A stretch of DNA of 49,937 nucleotides, taken from assembly GCA_937885695.1 (NCBI GenBank), contig CALABP010000049.1, positions 1 to 49,937 of the forward strand, given 5' to 3'. Both the position numbers and the translations under genes were made by a program. Shown here one piece after another: positions 8,045 through 16,609 of the stretch. How positions within the stretch are numbered: the stretch's first letter is position 1; the number at the start of each line of letters is the position of its first letter. Source of the DNA: DTU089 sp002440045 (GTDB taxonomy: Bacteria; Bacillota; Clostridia; Oscillospirales; Acutalibacteraceae). The notes beneath the pieces were generated by a model, which saw only the letters and a program-made list of their open reading frames with translations, searched no databases and was not told the DNA's origin.

Positions 8045-10054
8045 TCAAACGTCAAGATTTTGAACGTATTTAGCGTTCTTTTCAATAAATTCACGGCGCG
8101 GCTCAACCTTGTCGCCCATAAGCACCGAGAATGTTCTGTCGGCTTCTTCGGCGTCCTCCATGGTAACTCTTAACATAAGCCTTGTTGCCGGGTCCATTGT
8201 TGTCTCCCAAAGCTGTATCGGGTCCATTTCGCCCAAGCCTTTATAGCGCTGAATCGAATAACCGCTTTGAAGCTCGTTCATCAATTCGTCGCGCTCGTTG
8301 TCCGAATATGCATAAAAATGCTTCTGACCCTTGCTGAGCCTGAAAAGCGGCGGCTGTGCAAGGTAAATGTGACCTTCGTCTATAAGCGGGCGCATATATC
8401 TGAAAAAGAAAGTGAGCAAAAGCGTTCTGATGTGCGCGCCGTCAACGTCGGCATCCGCCATAATTATGATTTTGTCATAGCGAAGCTTTTGCAAATCAAA
8501 TTCTTCGCCTATGCCCGTTCCGAGAGCCATAACGACGGGGGTTAACTTTTCGTTTGTAATAACCTTGTCTACTCTTGCCTTTTCAACGTTTAGCATTTTG
8601 CCCCACAAAGGCAAAATTGCCTGAATGGTTCTGTCTCGGCCTGCTTTTGCAGAGCCGCCCGCACTGTCGCCCTCGACAATATAAAGCTCTGTTTTTGTTG
8701 AGTCCTTTTCAATACAGTCGGCAAGCTTTCCGGGAAGATGGTTTCCCTCAAGCGCCGATTTTCTTCTTGCGTTGTCACGCGCTTTTCTTGCAGCCTCGCG
8801 CGCTCTTGAAGCGTCAAGCGCCTTTCCGAAAATTGCGCGTGCTTCCGACGGATTTTCTTCAAAATACGTTGTGAGCTTTTCATAAACGCATTTTGAAACA
8901 AGCGGCGTAATATCGGTGTTGCCGAGCTTGCCTTTTGTCTGACCCTCAAACTGAGCCTCGGTAAGCTTAACGCTGATAACCGCCGTAAGACCCTCTCTTA
9001 CGTCGTCGCCCGAAAGGTTTTTGTCGTTATCTTTTAAAAGATTGTATTTTCTGCCGTAGTCGTTAAATACTCTTGTAAGCGCGGTTTTAAAGCCCTGCTC
9101 GTGAGTACCGCCGTCAATCGTTCTGACGTTGTTTGCAAAGCTTAAAATAAGCTCGTTATAGCTGTCGTTATAAATCATTGCTATATTTGCTTCTCTGTCG
9201 CCGCTTACCGCAGAAAAATGTATCGGCTTTTCGTGAAGCGGCGTAAGACCTCTTACCTTTGTTTCAAACTCAACAAAGGAAGAAATGCCGCCTTCATAGC
9301 AATATACTTCTTCTCTTACTTCTTCCTCGTTTCTTCTGTCTGTAAGAGAGATTGAAAGACCCGCATTCAAAAATGCCTGCTCTCTTAAACGCCTTTCAAG
9401 AGTTTCAAAGTCATAAACCGTGGTTTCCGTAAATATTTCGGGGTCGGCTTTAAAACGTATTAAAGTACCTGTTTTGTCGGTATCGCCTATTACTTTAAGG
9501 TCGCACACGGGCTTGCCGCGCTCAAATCTTTGAAAATGAACGTGACCCTCCTGCGAAACCTCAACCTCGAACCACTCCGAAAGCGCGTTAACTACCGAAG
9601 AGCCGACGCCGTGCAGACCGCCCGAAACCTTATAGCCGCTTCCGCCGAACTTGCCGCCCGCGTGAAGCACCGTAAGAACGACCGTAACCGCAGGAAGCCC
9701 CTGCTGCTCGTTTATGCCGACGGGTATTCCGCGGCCGTTATCGCGAACGGTTATTACGTCCCCGGGAAGAATTTCAACCTCAATATGAGTACAAAATCCC
9801 GCAAGAGCCTCGTCTATAGAGTTATCTACAATTTCATAAACAAGGTGATGAAGACCTTTAGGCCCCGTGGAGCCTATGTACATACCGGGTCTTTTTCTTA
9901 CAGCTTCAAGTCCTTCAAGCACCTGAATGGCGCTTGCGTCGTACTTTTCGGTTACGGAAGTGTCGATTGTATCTTCGCTTTCGTCGATAACAAGCGCTTC
10001 TTCAAGCTGTTCTTCTTTAATTTCTTCTTCGCTTTTTATTATATCTTCGTTCAA
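8045..10054 (-). CDS. gyrB: DNA gyrase subunit B
   Basis: ATPase subunit of gyrase. The 669 residues show the GHKL ATP site (EIVDNSIDEALAG, DNGRGIPVG, GGLHGVGSSVVNALS), the transducer domain, the TOPRIM domain (EGDSAGGSAK and DADVDGAHI) and the C-terminal GyrA-contact motif (QRYKGLGEM). The start is a TTG at 10054 with a full GGAGGT site about 6 bases upstream; no better ATG is in frame. An acidic leader of about 35 residues precedes the conserved ATPase core. It follows remB by 47 bases, so it can be read as part of the dnaN-recF-remB unit or from a promoter in that gap. Confidence 0.98.
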   Translation of the reverse strand: MNEDIIKSEEEIKEEQLEEALVIDESEDTIDTSVTEKYDASAIQVLEGLEAVRKRPGMYIGSTGPKGLHHLVYEIVDNSIDEALAGFCTHIEVEILPGDVITVRDNGRGIPVGINEQQGLPAVTVVLTVLHAGGKFGGSGYKVSGGLHGVGSSVVNALSEWFEVEVSQEGHVHFQRFERGKPVCDLKVIGDTDKTGTLIRFKADPEIFTETTVYDFETLERRLREQAFLNAGLSISLTDRRNEEEVREEVYCYEGGISSFVEFETKVRGLTPLHEKPIHFSAVSGDREANIAMIYNDSYNELILSFANNVRTIDGGTHEQGFKTALTRVFNDYGRKYNLLKDNDKNLSGDDVREGLTAVISVKLTEAQFEGQTKGKLGNTDITPLVSKCVYEKLTTYFEENPSEARAIFGKALDASRAREAARKARDNARRKSALEGNHLPGKLADCIEKDSTKTELYIVEGDSAGGSAKAGRDRTIQAILPLWGKMLNVEKARVDKVITNEKLTPVVMALGTGIGEEFDLQKLRYDKIIIMADADVDGAHIRTLLLTFFFRYMRPLIDEGHIYLAQPPLFRLSKGQKHFYAYSDNERDELMNELQSGYSIQRYKGLGEMDPIQLWETTMDPATRLMLRVTMEDAEEADRTFSVLMGDKVEPRREFIEKNAKYVQNLDV

Positions 10055-10101
10055 AATTTTGACCTCCGTTTGGAAGAAATATAATTTAATCTATATAATT
10101 T

Positions 10102-10362
10102 TCACTGCCCCTGTTTTTCGGTTCTTTTAAGAACCGTACCCACCGAAACAGGTGAAATATGAACGCGTCTTTTGCCGTTTTTTTCGCAAACAACAAATGA
10201 TTTCGGAAGCTCGTACGGCGCAACTACAAAAGCTTCGCCGCTTTTTTCGGCTTTTACAAGGTAATTCACCGTGTCGCGCATTACCGTGGTGTTTTCCATA
10301 TCAAAAATACCTATTATTTCGTCGTCCGTAACAAGCGAATCCTGCCCTATATGAATATACAT
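10102..10362 (-). CDS. remB: RemB/DUF370 family small regulator
   Basis: An 86-residue DUF370-family protein, the RemA/RemB group of Bacillota; B. subtilis RemA is a DNA-binding activator of matrix and osmoprotection genes. The N-terminal MYIHIGQDSLVTDDEIIGIFDMEN and the later PYELPKSFVV motif match the family pattern found between recF and gyrB. The start is the ATG at 10362, one base after the recF stop, with GAGGA upstream. An upstream in-frame codon at 10377 would overlap recF and lacks support. Its target here is unknown. Confidence 0.85.
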   Translation of the reverse strand: MYIHIGQDSLVTDDEIIGIFDMENTTVMRDTVNYLVKAEKSGEAFVVAPYELPKSFVVCEKNGKRRVHISPVSVGTVLKRTEKQGQ

Positions 10363-10363
10363 A

Positions 10364-11464
10364 TTATTTATCCTCAAAAACGGCGCCGTTTTTAATATGA
10401 AACGACTTGCCGCCGCACATTCTCATAACCTGCGACGGGTCGCAGCATGTAAGAAACACCTGGCGCTCATTAATATTATTAAGAATATAGTCCTGTCTTT
10501 TTTCGTCAAGCTCGCTCATAACGTCGTCAAGAAGCGCTATGGGCGTTTTGCCCGTTATTTCTTCAACCGCTTTTGCTTCCGAAAGCTTTAAAGCAAGCGC
10601 CGCTGAGCGCTGCTGCCCCTGTGAAGCAAAGCTTCGCGCGCTTTTTTTGTTTATTAAAAGCTCAAGGTCGTCTCGGTGAGGGCCTATAGACGTGGTTTTA
10701 AAAGTTGTATCTTCTTTTCGCCTTTTTAAAAGCTCGTCAAGAGTTAAAATATAAAGGTCGTGTATGCTTTGCGGCTCTTCTTTGAAAAATGACGAATACG
10801 AAACGGAAAAACTCTCTTTATTATCGGATATTCCCGCATAAATTTCTTCGCATTTTTCAGATAAAAGCTTTGAATATTTAAGCCGTTCAAAAATAATTAC
10901 AGCGGCGTATCTTGCAAGGCAGTCGTCCCAACTGTCAAGTAAGTCGTAAAGCTGGGTTGAATAATAAAGGTCTTTTAAAATAACGTTTCTTTGAAAAAGC
11001 GCGTGCTTATACGATTTTAAATATTCGGCATATTTCGGCTTTAACTGGCAAAGCGCAACGTCAAGAAATTTTCGCCTTTCTAAAGGCCCGTCTTTTACAA
11101 GCGAAAGCTGTGACGGAGAAAACACAACAGCGCAAAAATTACCAATCAATTCTGAGGTTGACGAAAGCTCAACGCCGTTTAAGGTGACTTTTTTACCTTC
11201 GCCCAAATAAATCGACGCTTTTTTTTCGCGCGTGCCGTCGTCAAAAAGAATTTCGTTTTTAAACGATTTTTCACCGAATTTAATAAAATCCCTGTCTTTT
11301 GCGCCGCGAAAGCTTTTACAGCCCGTAAAAAGCCACATCGCTTCAAGAATATTCGTTTTACCCTGTGCGTTTTCGCCGTGAATAACGTTAACGCCGTCGG
11401 ACGGAAAAATATTTATTTCCGAAATATTCCTGAAATTTTCGATTTTAATTGATTTTACCGTCAT
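10364..11464 (-). CDS. recF: DNA replication and repair protein RecF
   Basis: SMC-like ATPase that loads RecA at gaps with RecO and RecR. The 366-residue product has Walker A (GENAQGKTNI), the ABC signature region (SFASQGQQRSAALALKL) and Walker B followed by the D-loop (IALLDDVMSELD). The start is placed at the ATG 11464 (MTVKSIKIENFRNI), the usual RecF beginning. It overlaps the S4 gene by 20 bases, as expected for coupled translation. A TTG eight codons upstream is possible but less typical. Confidence 0.96.
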   Translation of the reverse strand: MTVKSIKIENFRNISEINIFPSDGVNVIHGENAQGKTNILEAMWLFTGCKSFRGAKDRDFIKFGEKSFKNEILFDDGTREKKASIYLGEGKKVTLNGVELSSTSELIGNFCAVVFSPSQLSLVKDGPLERRKFLDVALCQLKPKYAEYLKSYKHALFQRNVILKDLYYSTQLYDLLDSWDDCLARYAAVIIFERLKYSKLLSEKCEEIYAGISDNKESFSVSYSSFFKEEPQSIHDLYILTLDELLKRRKEDTTFKTTSIGPHRDDLELLINKKSARSFASQGQQRSAALALKLSEAKAVEEITGKTPIALLDDVMSELDEKRQDYILNNINERQVFLTCCDPSQVMRMCGGKSFHIKNGAVFEDK

Positions 11465-11699
11465 ATACGTTATAAACCGTGGCTTCAAATTCGGCTTTGT
11501 CGCCGTTTCTGAGCTTTTTGCCGCGCATGGTGCACGTTTCGCCGTTTACTTTAACTTCGCCGTTTTGAATGACTATTTTTGCGTGGCCGCCCGTAGACAC
11601 GGCGCCGACGTTTTTTAAAAGGTCGTCAAGCCTTATATAATCGCTTTTTAAAAAGAAGTCTTTTTCTTCTTTTTTCAGTACTTTGAGTTTTATTTTCAT
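11445..11699 (-). CDS. yaaA: S4-domain RNA-binding protein, YaaA family
   Basis: An 84-residue protein that is mostly one S4 RNA-binding domain (IRLDDLLKNVGAVSTGGHAKIVIQNGEVKVNG). It is the small S4 protein conserved between dnaN and recF in Bacillota (B. subtilis yaaA/rlbA, linked to ribosome assembly by family knowledge). The ATG at 11699 lies 8 bases after the dnaN stop without a strong ribosome-binding sequence, consistent with translational coupling. The end overlaps recF by 20 bases. Confidence 0.9.
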   Translation of the reverse strand: MKIKLKVLKKEEKDFFLKSDYIRLDDLLKNVGAVSTGGHAKIVIQNGEVKVNGETCTMRGKKLRNGDKAEFEATVYNVYDGKIN

Positions 11700-11707
11700 T
11701 TTATATA

Positions 11708-12832
11708 TTACTGTTGCTGTTGAGACGATTCGTTTTTAAGTCTCATGGGAATAATAAGGAAGATGAAGCTGTCGCCCTCAAGCGGCTTTATTATTATCGG
11801 CGAAATAGGCCCGTTAAGCTCCATTAAAACTTCGTCCGAATCAACCGTTTTAAGGCAGTCTGTAAGATAAGAGTTGTTAAAGCCGATTTCAATGCGCTTG
11901 CCGTCTATCTTTGCGGGAATTTTGTCGTTTGCCGCGCCGAGAGTAGTTGCGCTTGAAATTTTTATTGAATTATCCTCAAACACACAGCGCACGGGGCTTT
12001 TTAATTTGCCCGTAATAAGAAGAGATGTTCTTTCAACGCTGTCGGTTAAAAGTCTTAAATTAACAATTACTTTTGTTGAATTTTCTTTCGGAATGGCGTT
12101 TCTGTAGTTGAAAAATTCACCCTCTAAAAGACGTGAAACTATTCTGTAATTGCCTATTTCAAAAAGAATGTATTTTTTGCCGATGCTGAGCGTAATTTTT
12201 TCGTCGCTGTCGGTTATAAGCTTAACTACCTCCGAAAGAGTTTTTGAGGGAACTACAAACGAAAGCTCGTCTCCGTCGTAGTCGATAGCTTCGTTTCTTA
12301 CGGCAAGTCTGAAACCGTCGCACGAAACAAGTCTTAAATTGCCTTTTTCGACCTCAAATTTAATACCCTTGTGAACGGGCTTTAAGTCAGAAACGGCAAC
12401 CGCGAAAATTGTCTGCCTTATCATATCTTTAAGCACGGACTGCTTAACAGAAAGCGGCATACCGCCAGAAACCGTTGGAAGCTCGGGATAATCGTCGGAC
12501 GGAATGCTTATTAATGTAAATTCGGCGTTGCCCGAATGAATTTTGCAAAGATTGTGTTCGTCTATTGAAATTTCAACCGTGTCGTTCGGAAGACGTCTTA
12601 AAATATCGCAGAGAAGATGCGAATTGAGAACTATGCTGCCTTCTGTTTCAACCTTGCATTCGATAACGGTTGTAATGCCGACTTCTATGTCGTAGCCCGA
12701 AAGCGTAAGACTTGAATTTTTTGCCTGAAACAGAATACCCTCGGTTGCAGGTATCGTACTTTTTTGAGAAACGCCCCTTTGCACTATCGAGCAAGCCTCG
12801 GCAAGTATGCCTGTATTGCAGATAATTTTCAT
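11708..12832 (-). CDS. dnaN: DNA polymerase III beta subunit (sliding clamp)
   Basis: Ring-shaped processivity factor of replication. The 374 residues show the three repeated clamp domains and the conserved end (PISPIIIKP, then PMRL), the peptide-binding pocket that holds polymerase and DnaA-regulating partners. A poly-Gln tail (SSQQQQ) closes the protein. GGAGG lies 9 bases before the ATG at 12832. It is separated from dnaA by a 272-base gap that may belong to the origin, and leads the S4-recF-remB-gyrB-gyrA series. Confidence 0.97.
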   Translation of the reverse strand: MKIICNTGILAEACSIVQRGVSQKSTIPATEGILFQAKNSSLTLSGYDIEVGITTVIECKVETEGSIVLNSHLLCDILRRLPNDTVEISIDEHNLCKIHSGNAEFTLISIPSDDYPELPTVSGGMPLSVKQSVLKDMIRQTIFAVAVSDLKPVHKGIKFEVEKGNLRLVSCDGFRLAVRNEAIDYDGDELSFVVPSKTLSEVVKLITDSDEKITLSIGKKYILFEIGNYRIVSRLLEGEFFNYRNAIPKENSTKVIVNLRLLTDSVERTSLLITGKLKSPVRCVFEDNSIKISSATTLGAANDKIPAKIDGKRIEIGFNNSYLTDCLKTVDSDEVLMELNGPISPIIIKPLEGDSFIFLIIPMRLKNESSQQQQ

Positions 12833-13104
12833 AATTAAGGACCTCCGTGTAAAAATAAAATTTATTGATTTATTTCAAAAATTTTGCGGTTTAAATTATT
12901 ATATAAACAGTAGTAGAAGTAGTGTGTGTAGAAATTGTAGAAACAGGTAAAAAACGGTGATTTTAAAGGGCTCAAAGGAAAAATTTTCCTGTTGAAAAAA
13001 TGTTTGTTTATGTAGACAAAATTTTTCTTTTTAAGAATAATGAAGAAAATGTTCAATACTTCTGAACATTGAACGTTCAACTTGTCAAAAACAGGGTTTA
13101 AAAA
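12833..13104 (-). other. dnaA-dnaN intergenic region, part of the likely origin (oriC)
   Basis: A strongly A+T-rich, non-coding gap between dnaA and dnaN, where many Bacillota place the unwinding element. Visible items are a run of TAG-like triplets (TAGTAGAAGTAG around 12910-12922) beside an AT-rich stretch (12880-12907), which resembles DnaA-trio elements; a 15-bp palindrome at 12976-12990; and the GTTCAA-type palindromes at 13051-13080. No perfect DnaA box (TTATCCACA or its complement) was found, so the assignment rests on position, divergent gene polarity and composition. Confidence 0.5.
13051..13080. promoter_or_regulatory. overlapping palindromes, possible operator near the dnaA 3' end
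   Basis: TTGAACGTTCAA (13069-13080) is a perfect 12-bp palindrome. It overlaps a second inverted repeat, GTTCAAT (13051-13057) with ATTGAAC (13068-13074). On the minus strand a TTGACA hexamer abuts it at 13083-13088, but no good -10 follows at proper spacing. The GAAC/GTTC half-sites recall Gram-positive LexA sites, but the spacing differs from GAACN4GTTC, so a LexA role is only a guess. Confidence 0.35.
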
Positions 13105-14439
13105 TTACTCGTCGCGTTCGTTTTTTATGTTCTTCATAATGTCGTAAACGGTAGATTTCAAAGCGGGATTTTCTTCCATTTTGCTTTCTGCCGCTTCGAG
13201 CGAATAAATAACCGTCGAGTGCTTTTTGCCGCCGAACTCTTTACCTATATCTTCGTATGTAAGGTTTGTTATTTCCCTCATAACATACATGGCAAACTGC
13301 CGCGCGTTTGAAATTTCGGCTTTTTTCTTTTCAGAGCGGATATCCTCGGGCGAAATGCCGAACGCCTTGCCGACCTGCTGAATAATGTTGTTAATTGTAA
13401 CCTCCGTCGGCTGGGCATAATAAATAACGTCTTTAATAGCGTCGTTTGCGTCGCCGATTGTGGGCTGGCGGTTGTTCATTTGATATACGGCATAAATCTT
13501 TCTTACAACGCCCTCAATCTGCCTAACGTTATTTTTAAGGCGCTCTGCAATAAATTCAACAACATCGTCGCTCAATTTCATATTGAGAAGCTGTGATTTA
13601 CGTCTTATAATGGCAATACGCGTCTCAAGAAGCGGCGGCTGAATGTCAGCTAAAAGACCCTGAATAAAGCGGCTTCTTAAACGCTCCTCCAAAGACTGAA
13701 TGTCTTTAGGCGGTCTGTCCGATACAAGAACAATCTGCTTGCCTTCGTTTATAAGCGCTTCAAAGGTATAAAAGAATTCCTCCTGCACGGTGGGGTTTCT
13801 GCCTATAAACTGAATATCGTCCATCAAAAGAACGTCTGCCGTTCTGTACTTTTTATGAAACTCGCTCATATTCTTTTCGGCGATATGAGCAATCATTTCG
13901 TTAAGAAAGCTTTCGCCGTTTGTATAAATGATGTTCATTTTCGGTCTGCCCGAAGCGAGCTCCACGTTAATAGCCTTTAAAAGGTGCGTTTTTCCGAGCC
14001 CCGATTCGCCGTAAATGAAAAGCGGGTTATGAATACAGCCCGGATTTTTTGCAACCGCAAGAGCCGCCGTATAAGCGAATTTGTTTGTAGAACCGACAAT
14101 GAAGTTTGAAAAAGTACAGTCAAGGTTGCCCGACGGCGCCGCAACGCCCGTTGGGTCCGAAACGTCGTCAAAGTTATCGCCGGAATTAAGCATTGCTTCG
14201 GTAACTATTTTTGCGTTAAGGCTGAAGCCTATTACATTTTCGGTTGCCTCTTCAATTTCTTTTATAAATCTGTTTTCGATTATTTCTCTTTTAAAATCGT
14301 TCGGAGCCATTAAAATAAGGCTGTCGTCTGAAATTGCAATGGGTTCCAAAGTCTCCATCCATGCCTTAACAACGGTCTCCGTGCAAAGATGCCTGAGCTC
14401 GTCAAGAATGCTTTGCCACATCTCGTACAAATTGTCCAA
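13105..14439 (-). CDS. dnaA: chromosomal replication initiator protein DnaA
   Basis: AAA+ initiator that binds DnaA boxes and melts the origin. The 444 residues comprise domain I (1-80), a short linker, Walker A at 144-151 (GESGLGKT), Walker B at about 203-208 (VLLMDD), the Arg-finger region (LRSRF) and the C-terminal helix-turn-helix signature (EDIGKEFGGKKHSTVIYS). The start is a TTG at 14439 with GGGGTGA about 8 bases upstream; it gives the normal domain I beginning MDNLYEMWQ. A near-consensus promoter lies 61-89 bases upstream. Confidence 0.97.
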   Translation of the reverse strand: MDNLYEMWQSILDELRHLCTETVVKAWMETLEPIAISDDSLILMAPNDFKREIIENRFIKEIEEATENVIGFSLNAKIVTEAMLNSGDNFDDVSDPTGVAAPSGNLDCTFSNFIVGSTNKFAYTAALAVAKNPGCIHNPLFIYGESGLGKTHLLKAINVELASGRPKMNIIYTNGESFLNEMIAHIAEKNMSEFHKKYRTADVLLMDDIQFIGRNPTVQEEFFYTFEALINEGKQIVLVSDRPPKDIQSLEERLRSRFIQGLLADIQPPLLETRIAIIRRKSQLLNMKLSDDVVEFIAERLKNNVRQIEGVVRKIYAVYQMNNRQPTIGDANDAIKDVIYYAQPTEVTINNIIQQVGKAFGISPEDIRSEKKKAEISNARQFAMYVMREITNLTYEDIGKEFGGKKHSTVIYSLEAAESKMEENPALKSTVYDIMKNIKNERDE

Positions 14440-14499
14440 AAATTTTCACCCCGAAGAAACGTTTAAGAAAAATAAAAAAGTATATAGTTATTCCCATAT

Positions 14500-14528
14500 A
14501 GTATAACATATAAACATACTGTTTGCAA
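14500..14528 (-). promoter_or_regulatory. dnaA promoter
   Basis: On the minus strand TTGCAA (14528-14523) and TATACT (14505-14500) are 17 bases apart, upstream of the dnaA TTG start. This is a good sigma-A match. Confidence 0.7.
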
Positions 14529-14572
14529 CCTTACTTAACAAAAAATAAAGGTAAAAATAATTACAATATATA

Positions 14573-14601
14573 TTGCAATTTTTCTGATATTTTAGTAATA
14601 T
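14573..14601 (+). promoter_or_regulatory. promoter of the RING/DUF2628 gene
   Basis: TTGCAA (14573-14578) and TAATAT (14596-14601) are separated by 17 bases and lie about 90 bases before the ATG at 14688. It shares the same -35 hexamer as the divergent dnaA promoter. Confidence 0.65.
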
Positions 14602-14687
14602 TTTAATGGGTGTATGCACAGGTTAACTTGTATCTTATTAAAAGCGCCCAGCCTACCCCCGGTTAAATAGATTGAAAGGGAAAAAAT

Positions 14688-15623
14688 ATGGATTTTACAA
14701 AATTGGTGTGTCCCGTTTGCGGCAAACGGTTTAATGAGGATGACGATATAGTTGTTTGCCCCGTTTGCGGAACACCGCATCACAGAGAATGCTATAACAA
14801 GAACGGAAAGTGTATCAATTCCGATATTCACAGCGAAGGGTATGTCTATGAAAAAAACGACAAAACTCTTTTAGAAGAAAATTTTAAAGACGTAAGAGAA
14901 GAAACCGCCGACCAAAAAGACGGCGAAGAGCAGGACGCAGAATTTAACAAAGAGCAGGAAGAATTAAGAAAAATAGTTTACGACATAAATCATTCCGACA
15001 GAAAAGAAGTTAAAATCGACGGCAAGCCCTCGCTTCTTTACGAAGTCGCAACTGGTGTAAAGTCGGGCTACTATATACCGCGGTTTATTTATTTTGACAG
15101 AATGGATAAAAAAATACTGTTCAGTTTTTATGCATTCCTCTGTCCGCTTGCGTGGGCGGGTTATAAAAGAATTTATAAGCTTTTCGCGGCGATACTCGCT
15201 TTTTATGTGCTGATTTTTTCAATACTGTATATTCCGATTGCGCGTAACGAGGATTTAAAAAACGCCGCTGCCGTTCTTTATGAGCAGGAGGGCGCCGAGG
15301 GTATGATGAAAGCATATTCGTTTTTAGGCTCCGACAACGCGACGCTCACTTCTGCCGAAGCGGATTTTTTAAAGGCTGTTGAAAACGCCGCAACTCCGAA
15401 GGCTGTAAGCATTACCGTCAGAATTTCAATTTACGTTATGCGCGCCGTTGTTGCGGTTTTCGGAACGTATATGTATTTTGACGCCACAAAAAAGCGAATA
15501 AACAAAATATGCGAAAAAAATCAAAATCTTTCAGAAGAAAAGGACCTTGTAATGCGTGACTGCAGAACGTCTTTGGGTCTTGCGATTGTCGCGGCGTTTC
15601 TCGATATTCTGTTCTTCTTTTAA
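14688..15623 (+). CDS. prokaryotic RING-finger plus DUF2628 membrane protein
   Basis: The N-terminal 50 residues are a zinc-finger of the prokaryotic RING type (CPVCGKRFNEDDD, then CPVCGTPHHRECY and a further Cys). A charged linker (about 60-105) follows, then a DUF2628-like membrane domain with about three hydrophobic segments (about 135-195, 235-265 and the C terminus). The combination is known in Bacillota, but its function is not. The RING part probably faces the cytoplasm and binds a partner or zinc; ubiquitin-like activity is not implied. GAAAGGG precedes the ATG. It is transcribed away from dnaA and may form an operon with the MBL hydrolase 34 bases downstream. Confidence 0.75.
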   Translation: MDFTKLVCPVCGKRFNEDDDIVVCPVCGTPHHRECYNKNGKCINSDIHSEGYVYEKNDKTLLEENFKDVREETADQKDGEEQDAEFNKEQEELRKIVYDINHSDRKEVKIDGKPSLLYEVATGVKSGYYIPRFIYFDRMDKKILFSFYAFLCPLAWAGYKRIYKLFAAILAFYVLIFSILYIPIARNEDLKNAAAVLYEQEGAEGMMKAYSFLGSDNATLTSAEADFLKAVENAATPKAVSITVRISIYVMRAVVAVFGTYMYFDATKKRINKICEKNQNLSEEKDLVMRDCRTSLGLAIVAAFLDILFFF

Positions 15624-15657
15624 AAATCAAAAGCACCCCTAAAGAGAGGTTAAAATT

Positions 15658-16506
15658 ATGAAACTTAAATATCTCGGCACCTGCGCCGCAGAGGGCTTTC
15701 CGGGAATGTTCTGTTCCTGCGAAACCTGCGAAAAGGCGCGCCGTCTCGGCGGAAGAAACATAAGAACGCGCTCACAGGCGCTTGTTGACGGAGAGCTTCT
15801 TATAGATTTTCCCGCGGACACATATCTTCACGTTTTAAATTACGGTCTTGATTTAAGAAAAATAAAGGCGTGTATAATTACCCACAGCCACGACGACCAC
15901 TGTTATGCCTACGATTTTCAGTACCGCATGCACGGCTACGCCTATTTCCCCGACGAAAGCAAAAAAGAGCCGCTTGAGGTTTATTCGTCATATGCGACGG
16001 GCGCAAAGCTTCGCAGTTATTTTGCCGCGATATGTATGAACGAAAGCGACAAAAACGCCGTTCACTGCAATAATGTAAGAGCTTTTGAAAGCTTTTTTGC
16101 GGACGGATATAAAATAACGCCCTTAAAAGCCGACCACGACATAAAGACAGAGCCGCTTATATACATTATCGAAAAAGACAATAAAGCGCTTCTTTATGCG
16201 CACGATACGGGATATTTTCTTCCCGAGACGTGGGATTACATAGAAAAAAGCAATATCCGTTTTGACTTTGTTTCGCTTGACTGCACATGTATTCTTGACG
16301 ACGACGCAGTAAGAAATCACATGGGTCTTAAAACGTGTAAAGAGGTTAAGGACAGGCTTCTTAAAAACAAAAATGCCGACGAAAAAACGGTGTTTTGTGT
16401 AAATCACTTTTCGCACAACGGCAGGCTCGTTTACGACGACCTTGTTCCGGTTGCCGAAAAACTCGGTTTTAAAGTCTCTTACGACGGCGCAGAGTTTGAA
16501 TTTTAA
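15658..16506 (+). CDS. MBL-fold metallohydrolase, PhnP-like
   Basis: A 282-residue metallo-beta-lactamase-fold enzyme. The metal motif HSHDDH lies at 76-81, with later His and Asp ligands (KADHD, AHDTG, NHFSHNG). An N-terminal Cys group (C19, C21, C24) matches the structural zinc site of PhnP, the cyclic ribose phosphate phosphodiesterase of phosphonate catabolism. No phn genes are nearby, so a role in that pathway is not supported; a phosphodiesterase of a related small molecule is the safer reading. A clear ribosome-binding site (GAGAGG) precedes the ATG, and the gene probably shares a transcript with the upstream RING protein. Confidence 0.8.
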   Translation: MKLKYLGTCAAEGFPGMFCSCETCEKARRLGGRNIRTRSQALVDGELLIDFPADTYLHVLNYGLDLRKIKACIITHSHDDHCYAYDFQYRMHGYAYFPDESKKEPLEVYSSYATGAKLRSYFAAICMNESDKNAVHCNNVRAFESFFADGYKITPLKADHDIKTEPLIYIIEKDNKALLYAHDTGYFLPETWDYIEKSNIRFDFVSLDCTCILDDDAVRNHMGLKTCKEVKDRLLKNKNADEKTVFCVNHFSHNGRLVYDDLVPVAEKLGFKVSYDGAEFEF

Positions 16507-16534
16507 AAGCGCAAAAAGTTTATTTTATATCGGT

Positions 16535-16562
16535 TTCGACAAAATTCGACAAAAATCGACAC
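16535..16562. repeat. three 10-bp iterons upstream of rarA
   Basis: The hexamer TCGACA recurs three times at exactly 10-bp spacing (CGAC at 16537, 16547 and 16557). A GTACC/GGTAC inverted repeat follows at about 16584-16597. Helical-turn spacing suggests side-by-side protein binding, perhaps an operator for rarA. Confidence 0.4.
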
Positions 16563-16609
16563 GGAAAATAATTTAAGGAACGTACCTTTCGGTACACGGT
16601 GTATTTTTT

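Larger units (their letters stand above)
14440..14687. other. origin-proximal divergent intergenic region
   Basis: This A+T-rich gap separates leftward dnaA from the rightward RING/DUF2628 gene and marks the switch of gene polarity expected at the origin. It contains the two divergent promoters listed separately. TTATTCCCA (14488-14496) is one mismatch from the DnaA box TTATNCACA. The usual neighbours rpmH-rnpA-yidC are absent on this side. Confidence 0.5.

Noticed and set aside
12862..13080. 72-residue frame between dnaA and dnaN
   Set aside because: Its amino acid make-up simply reflects A+T-rich origin DNA, with no ribosome-binding site.
16535..16562. LexA (SOS) box before rarA
   Set aside because: TCGACA repeats do not match GAACN4GTTC and no palindrome of that type is present.
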